Under the pieces are notes generated by a model. That model saw nothing but the letters and a program-made list of their open reading frames with translations, did not search any database and was not told the DNA's origin. Below, piece after piece: positions 52,180 through 60,267 of a stretch of 64,000 bases of DNA. Position numbers and translations under genes: made by a program. The stretch comes from an uncultured Oscillibacter sp. (lineage in GTDB: Bacteria; Bacillota; Clostridia; Oscillospirales; Oscillospiraceae): NCBI GenBank assembly GCA_900544615.1, contig UQVS01000009.1, forward strand, positions 35,568 to 99,567. The letters run 5' to 3'. Within the stretch, counting starts at the first letter, position 1. The number at the start of each line of letters is the position of its first letter.

Positions 52180-53748
52180 TCAGTCCGTCAGTTCTACCGG
52201 AGTTTTGGGATAGTCGGCGTAATAGCCATCGTTGGGATTTGCCAGGTAGTACCGCAGCAGCTTGGCCCAACCGGTTTCTTCTGCCGTCAGGGTGTTGGCA
52301 CTGATGGCGGTGTCCAGAGACTTGGCGGCGGTCTGTTCCTGCTCCGGGAACAGCTCCCCGTAAAAGGCGGCCCCTGTGATAGCAAACCATCTGGTTTCAT
52401 CGTCCATCACTCCGGGATAGGCCAGCATTTTTGCGTAAGTAACTGGATCATAGAAAAGGGCGTTGCAGAGAATTTCATCATAGCTTTCCGCATAGGCACC
52501 ATCCATCCCGCTTGCAGTACAGCCCTGCTGAATGCACAGAATCTCGGAATCGGAATAGCTGTCCTGCTCACGCAGCCAGTCCATCAAGGCAAATATGGTG
52601 TCATCGCCGTCGATGCTGCCCAACTCTCCGAACTCCTGCCAATCCATGTCCGGCAGGTTGCCGAAAACGTCCCGCCGGCAGGCGTACCGCTCCTCGGCAG
52701 AGAGATTTTCATCGGTCACCAGCCGGTTCCATGCGATATAGACCTGCCGGGTGGCGTCAACCGGCTCCTGATAAATGTCCTGCCGGAAGGAGTAGTCCGG
52801 GTCACCGTTCCGCCGGATAGGGAAGATGGAACTGTTGTTGACGGCATAGGCCTCGTTTCCTTCGTCCAGCATATTTTCCACCCGGATGCCGGATACCAGC
52901 CCGTCCTTCATGAAAAAGCAGATGCTGTTGGAAAAGGCCTCCTTGGGCTGGTAAGCGTAAAAGTAATCATGCTCTGCGAGAATATCGCTGCCTTCTTCTT
53001 TGAAGCAGTACACCAGATCCATGCCATAGGCCCCCACCACCTCCGCCTTGGTGCTGCCTACATGGATGCCACGGGGCGTGGAGATCTCCTTGGTGTATGC
53101 GGTTTCCAGCTTCCAAATCGTATCCGGCTGTCCGTCCATATGGGCGTAGGTCAACCGGATGCCGCCGGTGTTCAAATTGTCAATCGTATAGACGGTTTCC
53201 CCGTTGTCTCCCTTGACCACGGTTTCTTCGCCGTCCAGGGACAGAGGCGTACCAAATGGATATTCCCCCTCCTGGCTGCCCAGCTCCAGAAACGAACCGT
53301 CCTCCGCCCAGTCCAGAATCAGGGCGAAGTCTGATGAGGGCGTTTTTGCTTCTGCTGCATTGATAGGCGGGGTGATAGGATCAGGTGTGATGGGTTCTGA
53401 GGGTTTGGATGCAGACAGCAAAAGCATGATCAATATCAGCAGAATAAAAATGCCCAGAATGATCCAAAGCAAACGGCTTTTTCGGCTGTGTGGAAAATTT
53501 GACGGGGAAGTGGGTTGGTTTTCCACACCGTCTGCATCCGGCGCAGCTTCCTCCGGCGTTTCCGTCAGCTCCGCTACAGAGACACTGAATTCCCGCGCCA
53601 ATGCCAGGAGATTGTTCATGTCCGGCACGGACTGGTCTGTTTCCCATTTGCTGACGGCCTGACGGCTAACGCCCAATCGGGCACCCAGCGCCTCCTGAGA
53701 AATATTCAGCTTTTTTCGATACAGGCTGATGCGCTGTCCAAGTGTCAT
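52180..53748 (-). CDS. Membrane-anchored XRE-family regulator with large extracytoplasmic domain
   Basis: 522-residue protein. The N-terminal XRE helix-turn-helix (ISQEALGARLGVSRQAVSKWE near 16-36) is cytoplasmic. A Pro/Ser-rich linker leads to one membrane helix near 92-113. The remaining 400 residues would lie outside and match nothing I recognise. It could sense an external signal and act on DNA from the membrane. The start is ATG 53748: the upstream in-frame ATG at 53766 overlaps the GGAGG that serves 53748. It is the only leftward gene in the right half of the window and lies beside the recombinase remnant. Confidence 0.82.
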   Translation of the reverse strand: MTLGQRISLYRKKLNISQEALGARLGVSRQAVSKWETDQSVPDMNNLLALAREFSVSVAELTETPEEAAPDADGVENQPTSPSNFPHSRKSRLLWIILGIFILLILIMLLLSASKPSEPITPDPITPPINAAEAKTPSSDFALILDWAEDGSFLELGSQEGEYPFGTPLSLDGEETVVKGDNGETVYTIDNLNTGGIRLTYAHMDGQPDTIWKLETAYTKEISTPRGIHVGSTKAEVVGAYGMDLVYCFKEEGSDILAEHDYFYAYQPKEAFSNSICFFMKDGLVSGIRVENMLDEGNEAYAVNNSSIFPIRRNGDPDYSFRQDIYQEPVDATRQVYIAWNRLVTDENLSAEERYACRRDVFGNLPDMDWQEFGELGSIDGDDTIFALMDWLREQDSYSDSEILCIQQGCTASGMDGAYAESYDEILCNALFYDPVTYAKMLAYPGVMDDETRWFAITGAAFYGELFPEQEQTAAKSLDTAISANTLTAEETGWAKLLRYYLANPNDGYYADYPKTPVELTD

Positions 53749-53792
53749 ATTGCGTCCTCCTTCCATAGAGGTATTGGTGGAATTTCGACTTC

Positions 53793-53801
53793 ATTATACC
53801 A
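53793..53801 (-). promoter_or_regulatory. Extended -10 promoter of the XRE gene
   Basis: On the minus strand TGGTATAAT, an extended -10 (TGN plus TATAAT), lies 45 bases before the start. No good -35 is seen at the usual distance, which suits an activated or weak promoter. Confidence 0.5.
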
Positions 53802-53982
53802 TACGGGGCCGATATTGGCTACCACCCGGCTGTCAACTATCGGTTGCGGCCAGAAAAAAGAACGGAATTCCAACGAAAAACGACTCTGGAATTTTCCTGT
53901 GAAAATCTTCCGATACCCCCTTTCCAAATGACTGAAAATAAGGTAAAATAAACGCTGATATTATATGCCACAGGAGGACGTT

Positions 53983-54702
53983 ATGGAAAAACCGGTATAT
54001 CATCGTGTCTTGCTGAAAATCAGCGGTGAGGCTCTTGCGGGAGACAAACATTCCGGCCTTGATTTTGAGGTCATCGGTCAGGTGTGCGATGTCATCAAGA
54101 AGTGTCTGGACATGGGAGTTCAGGTGGGTCTGGTCGTCGGCGGCGGCAACTTCTGGCGGGGGGCCAAAAACAGCGGCGGCGGCAAAATGGAGCGCAGCCG
54201 TGCAGACCATATCGGTATGCTGGCGACCGTGATGAACTGCCTTGCCGTAGCGGACGTCTGCGAGCAGAAGGGGATTCCCGTCCGGGTGCAGACCGCCATT
54301 GAGATGCGGGCCATTGCAGAGCCGTACATCCGTTCCAGGGCGATCCGGCATCTGGAAAAGGGACGCGTGGTCATCTTCGGCGCCGGTACCGGCAACCCCT
54401 ATTTCTCCACGGATACGGCGGCAGTTCTGCGGGCGGCTGAGATCGACGCCGATGTGATCCTGCTTGCCAAGAATGTGGACGGCGTGTACAGCGCCGACCC
54501 GGTGAAGGATCCCACCGCCGTGAAGTACGACAGCATTTCCTATGACGATGTGCTGGCTCAGCACCTGATGGTGATGGACACCACCGCTACTTCTTTGTCT
54601 ATGGATAACCATATTCCCGTGCTGCTGTTTGCTCTGAAGGATCCGGAGAACATCATCCGGGCCGTCTGCGGCAAAAAAGTCGGCACCATTGTGAAAGAAT
54701 AA
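53983..54702 (+). CDS. pyrH: Uridylate kinase
   Basis: UMP kinase of the amino-acid kinase fold. LLKISGEALAG near 11-21, VVGGGNFWRG near 51-60, GTGNPYFSTDTAA near 134-146 and LAKNVDGVYSADP near 161-173. It is 239 residues. ATG 53983 follows CAGGAGG. It opens the pyrH-to-polC cluster; in most Firmicutes rpsB-tsf directly precedes it, but here they are about 27 kb away. Confidence 0.97.
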   Translation: MEKPVYHRVLLKISGEALAGDKHSGLDFEVIGQVCDVIKKCLDMGVQVGLVVGGGNFWRGAKNSGGGKMERSRADHIGMLATVMNCLAVADVCEQKGIPVRVQTAIEMRAIAEPYIRSRAIRHLEKGRVVIFGAGTGNPYFSTDTAAVLRAAEIDADVILLAKNVDGVYSADPVKDPTAVKYDSISYDDVLAQHLMVMDTTATSLSMDNHIPVLLFALKDPENIIRAVCGKKVGTIVKE

Positions 54703-54726
54703 GGATCGAAAGGAAGGAACCAAACT

Positions 54727-55284
54727 ATGTTGAAGGACGATTACAAGATCTACGAAGAGAAAATGCAGAAGAGCATTGACTCCGCCGCTGCGGATTTCGC
54801 ATCCGTCCGGGCAGGCCGGGCCAATGCCGCCGTGCTGGACCGCATTACCGTGGACTATTACGGCACCCCGACGCCCATCCAGCAGATCGCTGCCATTTCC
54901 ACCCCGGATCCTCGAATCCTGCAAATCTCCCCGTGGGACAACTCTGCACTGAAATCCATTGAGAAGGCCATTCTGAACTCCGATCTGGGCATCAATCCCC
55001 AGAACGATGGCCGCAATATCCGCCTGAACTTCCCACAGCTGACGGAGGAGCGCCGGAAGGAGCTGGTCAAGCAGATCCGCAAGTACGCCGAGAACGGCAA
55101 GGTGGCCGTCCGCAACATTCGCCGGGATGCCATGGAAGCCTTCAAGAAAAAGCAGAAGGCCTCCGAGATCACCGAGGATGATCTGAAGCAGGCGGAGAAG
55201 GACCTCCAGAAGCTGACGGACGAGAGCAGCAAGAAGATTGACGAGCTTCTGGCCCGCAAGGAAAAGGAACTGATGGAGATTTGA
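54727..55284 (+). CDS. frr: Ribosome recycling factor
   Basis: Splits post-termination ribosomes with EF-G. 185 residues, with SVRAGRANAAVLDRI near 27-41, NDGRNIRLNFPQLTEERRKEL near 97-117 and a helical C-terminus. RBS GGAAGGA precedes ATG 54727. The stop overlaps the uppS start. Confidence 0.97.
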   Translation: MLKDDYKIYEEKMQKSIDSAAADFASVRAGRANAAVLDRITVDYYGTPTPIQQIAAISTPDPRILQISPWDNSALKSIEKAILNSDLGINPQNDGRNIRLNFPQLTEERRKELVKQIRKYAENGKVAVRNIRRDAMEAFKKKQKASEITEDDLKQAEKDLQKLTDESSKKIDELLARKEKELMEI

Positions 55285-56036
55285 TGAGCGAGATGAACAA
55301 CACGCTGCATACGGCGGGGTGGGCTGGCAGCCCACCTCGCCATATTGCGATTATTATGGACGGCAACGGCCGATGGGCCACCCGGCGCGGCCTGCCCCGC
55401 ACCGCCGGCCACAAGGCGGGGGCGGAGACCTTCCGCCGTATCGCCACCTACTGCAAGAATATCGGCGTCAAATACCTGACGGTCTACGCCTTTTCCACGG
55501 AGAACTGGAAGCGCTCGGAGACCGAGGTTTCCGCTATCATGACGCTGCTGAAAAAATACCTGCTGGAAGCAGTGGACACCATGGAGCGGGATCATATCCG
55601 GCTGCATTTCTTTGGCGACATGACGCCTATCGACCCGGAATTACAGGCGCTTGCCCATGAAACGGATGAAATTACGGAGCATCTGTCCAAGGACGACTTT
55701 CAGGCCAACGTCTGCCTGAACTACGGCGGGCGGGACGAGATTCTCCGGGCAGTCCGCCGCTTTGCTGCAGAGTGTGCGGCAGGGGAGCGGAAGCCGGAGG
55801 AGCTGAACGAGTCCCTGTTTTCCACCTATCTGGACTCTGCCGGCATTCCGGACCCGGAGCTGATTATCCGGCCCAGCGGGGAACAGCGGCTGAGCAATTT
55901 TCTGCTGTGGCAGTGCGCCTATTCCGAGTTTTATTACACAGACGCCCTCTGGCCGGACTTTGATGAAGCGGAGCTGGACAAGGCCATCGCTGCCTACCAG
56001 AGCCGAGACCGCCGCTTTGGCGGCGTAAAGAAATAA
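55284..56036 (+). CDS. uppS: Isoprenyl transferase (undecaprenyl diphosphate synthase)
   Basis: Cis-prenyltransferase that extends farnesyl diphosphate to undecaprenyl diphosphate, the lipid carrier for cell-wall synthesis. IIMDGNGRWATRRGLPR near 22-38 with the catalytic Asp, then YAFSTENWKRS near 71-81 and the C-terminal PELIIRPSGEQRLSNFLLWQ near 191-210. ATG 55284 overlaps the frr stop; ATG 55293 is an alternative. It is 250 residues. Confidence 0.95.
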   Translation: MSEMNNTLHTAGWAGSPPRHIAIIMDGNGRWATRRGLPRTAGHKAGAETFRRIATYCKNIGVKYLTVYAFSTENWKRSETEVSAIMTLLKKYLLEAVDTMERDHIRLHFFGDMTPIDPELQALAHETDEITEHLSKDDFQANVCLNYGGRDEILRAVRRFAAECAAGERKPEELNESLFSTYLDSAGIPDPELIIRPSGEQRLSNFLLWQCAYSEFYYTDALWPDFDEAELDKAIAAYQSRDRRFGGVKK

Positions 56037-56067
56037 GCCCTTACAGGCACTGAAAGGACTGAATTTT

Positions 56068-56916
56068 ATGCTGCAAAGATGGTTGGTGGTCCTCATTGGC
56101 CTGCCGCTGCTGCTGGCTGCGCTGCTGCTGTGTCCGGATTGGGCCACGGTGATTGTGGTGTGCGGCATCGCTGCGGCGGCCGCTTATGAGTTGCTGCACA
56201 CAGCGGGAAAAAAGGTGCCAAAGTGCGTCTACGCAGCCACGATTCTGGCGGCTGTCGCATTGGAATGGGTCATCTATGATGAACATACCTGGCAGTTTTA
56301 TGAGGGGTATCAGTCCATGGGGATGATCCGAATCCTGTGTGTGCCGCTGGTGCTGGTGACGTTCCTGTTTTTCATCGCGGTGAAAAGCTATGGAAAGCCG
56401 GACGCCATGCCCTTCGCCGATGTAGCCACGGCCATTGTGGGCGGCATTGTGTTTCCTCTGATGTACAGCAGCATTTTCCTGCTGCGGATGGACCCAGAGT
56501 ACGGCAGAATGTATGTGCTGCTGCCCTTTTGCGTGGCATTTATCGGAGACAGCCTTTCCATGTACGGCGGGATGCTCTTCGGCAAGCGGAAAATGGCACC
56601 CAGTGTCAGCCCCCACAAGACTTGGGCGGGGGCCATTGCCGGGCTGCTGGGCGGCGCGCTGGGGCTGGTGCTCTGGGGCGTGGTAGCTCACGCATGGCTG
56701 GGCTATGAACCAGATTACCTTTCTCTGGCACTGGCTGGTCTGGCTACCAACGCCATCGGACAGCTGGGGGATCTCTCCATGTCCCTGATTAAACGGGAAG
56801 TCGGCGTAAAAGACTACAGCCATATTTTCCTGACCCACGGCGGGATGCTGGATCGCTTTGATTCCACGCTGTTCATTGCGCCTTGGCTGTATCTGTTTGT
56901 GTGTGCGGGTTTGTAA
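56068..56916 (+). CDS. cdsA: Phosphatidate cytidylyltransferase
   Basis: Integral membrane enzyme making CDP-diacylglycerol for phospholipid synthesis. About eight membrane segments; the CDP-alcohol signature region near the C-terminus reads SLIKREVGVKDYSHIFLTHG then GMLDRFDS (about 237-264). It is 282 residues, 31 bases after uppS. Confidence 0.95.
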   Translation: MLQRWLVVLIGLPLLLAALLLCPDWATVIVVCGIAAAAAYELLHTAGKKVPKCVYAATILAAVALEWVIYDEHTWQFYEGYQSMGMIRILCVPLVLVTFLFFIAVKSYGKPDAMPFADVATAIVGGIVFPLMYSSIFLLRMDPEYGRMYVLLPFCVAFIGDSLSMYGGMLFGKRKMAPSVSPHKTWAGAIAGLLGGALGLVLWGVVAHAWLGYEPDYLSLALAGLATNAIGQLGDLSMSLIKREVGVKDYSHIFLTHGGMLDRFDSTLFIAPWLYLFVCAGL

Positions 56917-56935
56917 AAGACATAGAGGACAGACT

Positions 56936-58096
56936 ATGACGAATACGATTTCAATACTTGGCTCCACCGGCTCCATCGGCCGCCAGACGCTGGATGTAGC
57001 GGAGCAGCTGGGGCTGCGTGTGGCGGCGCTGACCGCCAATTCCAATGTGGAGCGGATGGAGGCCCAGTGCCGGAAATTTCAGCCCAGACTGGCAGTCATG
57101 ACGGAGGAATCCGCCGCGGCAGAGCTGAAAATCCGTTTGCAGGACACGCCTGTAAAGGTACTGGCCGGTACAGACGCGCTGGTGGAAGCCGCCGTGCTGC
57201 CGGAAGCGGATACGGTAGTGACCGCCGTGGTAGGCATGGTGGGGCTGAAACCCACGCTGGCTGCGATCCGGGCAAAAAAGCGCATTGCGCTGGCCAATAA
57301 GGAAACACTGGTGTGTGCCGGAGAACTGGTGATGGACGAGGCGGAGCACTGGGGTGCGGAGATCGTCCCTGTGGACAGCGAACATTCCGCCATTTTCCAG
57401 TGCTTGCAGGGCTGTGCAGACCGGCGGGAGATCCGGCGACTGATCCTGACCTGCTCCGGCGGCCCCTTCCGGGGAATGTCCCGGAAGGAAGTGGGAAAGA
57501 TGACGAAAGCGGACGCCCTGCGGCATCCCAACTGGACCATGGGGCCAAAGATCACCGTGGACTGTTCCACGCTGATGAACAAAGGGCTGGAGGTCATTGA
57601 GGCTATGCGGCTGTACCGCCTGCCGCTGAAGCAGGTATCGGTGATGGTACACCCCCAGAGCATCGTCCACTCCATGGTGGAGTTCCGGGACGGTGCTGTT
57701 CTGGGACAGCTGGGGACGCCGGATATGCGTCTGCCCATCCGCTACGCCATGACCTACCCGGAGCGGGGGGAGAATCCGGCACCGCCGCTGGATCTGCTGA
57801 ACAGCCCGCCCTTAACCTTTCTGGAACCTGACCGTGCGACCTTTCCCTGCCTGCGTCTGGCGGAGGAAGCGGCGCAGGAGGGCGGAACGGCCTGCGCCGT
57901 TCTGAACGGTGCCAACGAGGAAGCCGTCCGCCTGTTTCTGGCGGAGCAGATCGGCTTCTATGATATTTCCGATCTGGTGGCGGATGCGCGGACGGCTGTA
58001 AGCGTCCGGCAAAACCCGTCTCTGGAGGAGATCCTGGAGGCAGACCACGCTGCGCGGGCTGCCGTAAAATCTGCATATTCGAGGAGTCATGCATGA
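56936..58096 (+). CDS. dxr: 1-deoxy-D-xylulose-5-phosphate reductoisomerase
   Basis: Second MEP pathway enzyme, NADPH-dependent. N-terminal ILGSTGSIGRQTLDV near 6-20, the metal-site region VPVDSEHSAIFQCLQG near 144-159, PNWTMGPKITVDCSTLMNKG near 200-219 and the conserved ANEEAVRLFL near 325-334. It is 386 residues. ATG 56936 follows GAGGA. Overlap ATGA with rseP. Confidence 0.96.
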   Translation: MTNTISILGSTGSIGRQTLDVAEQLGLRVAALTANSNVERMEAQCRKFQPRLAVMTEESAAAELKIRLQDTPVKVLAGTDALVEAAVLPEADTVVTAVVGMVGLKPTLAAIRAKKRIALANKETLVCAGELVMDEAEHWGAEIVPVDSEHSAIFQCLQGCADRREIRRLILTCSGGPFRGMSRKEVGKMTKADALRHPNWTMGPKITVDCSTLMNKGLEVIEAMRLYRLPLKQVSVMVHPQSIVHSMVEFRDGAVLGQLGTPDMRLPIRYAMTYPERGENPAPPLDLLNSPPLTFLEPDRATFPCLRLAEEAAQEGGTACAVLNGANEEAVRLFLAEQIGFYDISDLVADARTAVSVRQNPSLEEILEADHAARAAVKSAYSRSHA

Positions 58097-59184
58097 GCGT
58101 TGTCTATATCCTTGCGGCGATCCTGATTTTCGGCGTGCTGATTGCTGTCCATGAGCTGGGCCATTTTCTGGCTGCAAAGCTCTGCGGCGTGCAGGTCAAT
58201 GAATTCTCCATCGGCATGGGGCCTGCCATCTGGCACCGGCAAAAAGGGGAGACGGAGTATTCTTTCCGAATTCTGCCCATTGGCGGCTACTGCGCCATGG
58301 AAGGGGAGGACGAGGATACCGGGAATACCCGCTCCTTTACCCGGCAGGGCTTCTGGAAAAAGCTGGTGATTCTGGCGGCCGGTGCATTCATGAACTTCCT
58401 GACGGGACTGCTGATCGTGGCAATTCTTTTCAGTGGAGCCAGAACCTTTTATGTGGACGGGATTCAGGGGCTTGCCCCGGAGGTGTCCCAGACCGGTGAA
58501 AACGGCCTGATGGCCGGGGATCAGATCTATAAGGTCAACGGCTGGCGCACCTATTTCAGCGGCGACGCCCAGATGTTTTTAGGGTATTCCGGCGACAGCG
58601 CGGATATCGAGGTGATCCGGGATGGCCGCCGCATTGTGGTGAAGGATGTTCCCCGGCAGACCTGCACCGATCAGCAAGGGCAGTCTTATCAGGGCTTCGG
58701 CCTGTATGTGGGCAATCTGCCGGTGGCGGCTACAGTTCCGAACCGTCTCCAGTACACATGGTATCAGACCATGGACTTCGTACAGCTGGTGTGGTTCAGC
58801 CTGTGCCAGCTGGTGTCCGGCAATGCGGGGATCAACGATCTCAGCGGCCCGGTGGGCATTGTGACCACCATCAAGGACGTGGGAACGGAAGCACAGGAAT
58901 CTGCGGAAGCAAATAACCGGAACGGCCTGCTGGCTGCGGCGGAGAGCATTGCCTACTTCGCGGCGCTGATCGCCGTGAATCTGGCAGTGATGAATCTGCT
59001 GCCACTGCCGGCACTGGACGGCGGGCGGATCTTTTTCCTGCTGGTGGACGCCGTTTCCATGGCGCTGTTCAAGCAGAAGGTTCCGGAAAAGTATCAGGCA
59101 GCCATCAACACGGCGGGCTTTGTCCTGCTGATGGGCTTCATGCTGCTGGTAACATTCCATGACGTATTCAAATTGGTAAAGTAA
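58093..59184 (+). CDS. rseP: Site-2 membrane metalloprotease RseP
   Basis: Intramembrane zinc protease that cleaves anti-sigma factors or signal-peptide remnants. Zinc motif HELGH near 18-22, a PDZ domain (about 120-190), and the second active-site motif LPLPALDGGRIF near 302-313. Four membrane segments, 363 residues. ATG 58093 follows GAGGAG. The target is unknown here. Confidence 0.95.
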   Translation: MSVVYILAAILIFGVLIAVHELGHFLAAKLCGVQVNEFSIGMGPAIWHRQKGETEYSFRILPIGGYCAMEGEDEDTGNTRSFTRQGFWKKLVILAAGAFMNFLTGLLIVAILFSGARTFYVDGIQGLAPEVSQTGENGLMAGDQIYKVNGWRTYFSGDAQMFLGYSGDSADIEVIRDGRRIVVKDVPRQTCTDQQGQSYQGFGLYVGNLPVAATVPNRLQYTWYQTMDFVQLVWFSLCQLVSGNAGINDLSGPVGIVTTIKDVGTEAQESAEANNRNGLLAAAESIAYFAALIAVNLAVMNLLPLPALDGGRIFFLLVDAVSMALFKQKVPEKYQAAINTAGFVLLMGFMLLVTFHDVFKLVK

Positions 59185-59194
59185 GGCGAGAGAG

Positions 59195-60232
59195 ATGACG
59201 AAGAAATTGATGGTGGGCCGGGTGGCCGTGGGCGGCGGCGCCCCGGTGTCTATCCAGTCCATGTGCAATACGAAAACAGACGATGTGGATGCAACCGTTG
59301 CCCAGATCCGCACTTTGGCGGACGCTGGATGCGAAATCATCCGGGTGGCCGTGCCGGATGAGGCCGCAGCCATGGCAGTGGACAGGATCAAGGAGCAGAT
59401 TTCCATTCCTCTGATCGCGGATATCCACTTCAATTATAAGCTGGCGCTGATGTGCGCGGAGCGTGGGATCGACGCACTGCGGATCAACCCCGGCAACATC
59501 GGCGGGGAGGAGAAGGTCAGGGCAGTGGCGGAAGTCTGCCGGCTGAAAAATATCCCCATCCGCATCGGCGTCAACGGCGGCTCGCTGGAAAAGGAACTGC
59601 GGGCCAGATACGGCGGCGTGACGGCGGAGGCGCTGGTGGAAAGTGCTATGGGCCATGTAAAGCTGCTGAACCGCTATGATTTTGATGACATCTGCATTTC
59701 CGTCAAGTGCTCCGACGTGCCTCTGACCATGCGGGCCTATACGCTGCTGAGCCAGCAGACGGATTACCCGCTGCATCTGGGGGTCACGGAGGCGGGAACG
59801 CCCTCCATGGGGATAGTGAAGTCCGCCATGGGCATCGGCGGCCTGCTGTGCATGGGCATTGGCGACACCATCCGGGTCACGCTGACCGCAGACCCGGTGG
59901 AGGAAATTTACGCAGCGAAAAAGATCCTCCGGGCGGCGGGACTGCGGAAGGAAGGCGTGAATCTCATCGCCTGTCCTACCTGCGGCCGTACCCGCATCGA
60001 TCTGATCCCCATGGCGGAGGAAGTGGAACGCCGTCTGACCAACTGTAAGAAAAACATCACGGTAGCCGTCATGGGCTGCGCGGTCAACGGCCCCGGAGAG
60101 GCGGCAGCTGCGGATGTAGGCATCGCAGGCGGCAATGGTGAAGGGCTTGTTTTCCGAAAAGGAGAAATCCTTTACAAAGTGCCGCAGGAGCGGCTTGTGG
60201 ACGCTCTGATGGAGGAAATTGAAAAGCTGTAA
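59195..60232 (+). CDS. ispG: 4-hydroxy-3-methylbut-2-enyl-diphosphate synthase
   Basis: Iron-sulphur enzyme of the MEP pathway (GcpE), 345 residues, oxygen-sensitive. VSIQSMCNTKTDDVDATV near 18-35, IRINPGNIG-type block near 100 and the cluster cysteines in CPTCGRTRID near 262-271 with a further Cys in MGCAVNGPGEA near 293-303. It closes the isoprenoid set of the window. Confidence 0.96.
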   Translation: MTKKLMVGRVAVGGGAPVSIQSMCNTKTDDVDATVAQIRTLADAGCEIIRVAVPDEAAAMAVDRIKEQISIPLIADIHFNYKLALMCAERGIDALRINPGNIGGEEKVRAVAEVCRLKNIPIRIGVNGGSLEKELRARYGGVTAEALVESAMGHVKLLNRYDFDDICISVKCSDVPLTMRAYTLLSQQTDYPLHLGVTEAGTPSMGIVKSAMGIGGLLCMGIGDTIRVTLTADPVEEIYAAKKILRAAGLRKEGVNLIACPTCGRTRIDLIPMAEEVERRLTNCKKNITVAVMGCAVNGPGEAAAADVGIAGGNGEGLVFRKGEILYKVPQERLVDALMEEIEKL

Positions 60233-60267
60233 GCAGCTTTTGCAGAAGATAGGGGAAAGAAGGGCGT

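Noticed and set aside
52054..53334. A 426-codon + strand open frame
   Set aside because: It is antisense to the XRE regulator gene, whose HTH, membrane helix and ribosome binding site are convincing. The + frame has no start signal or recognisable motif.
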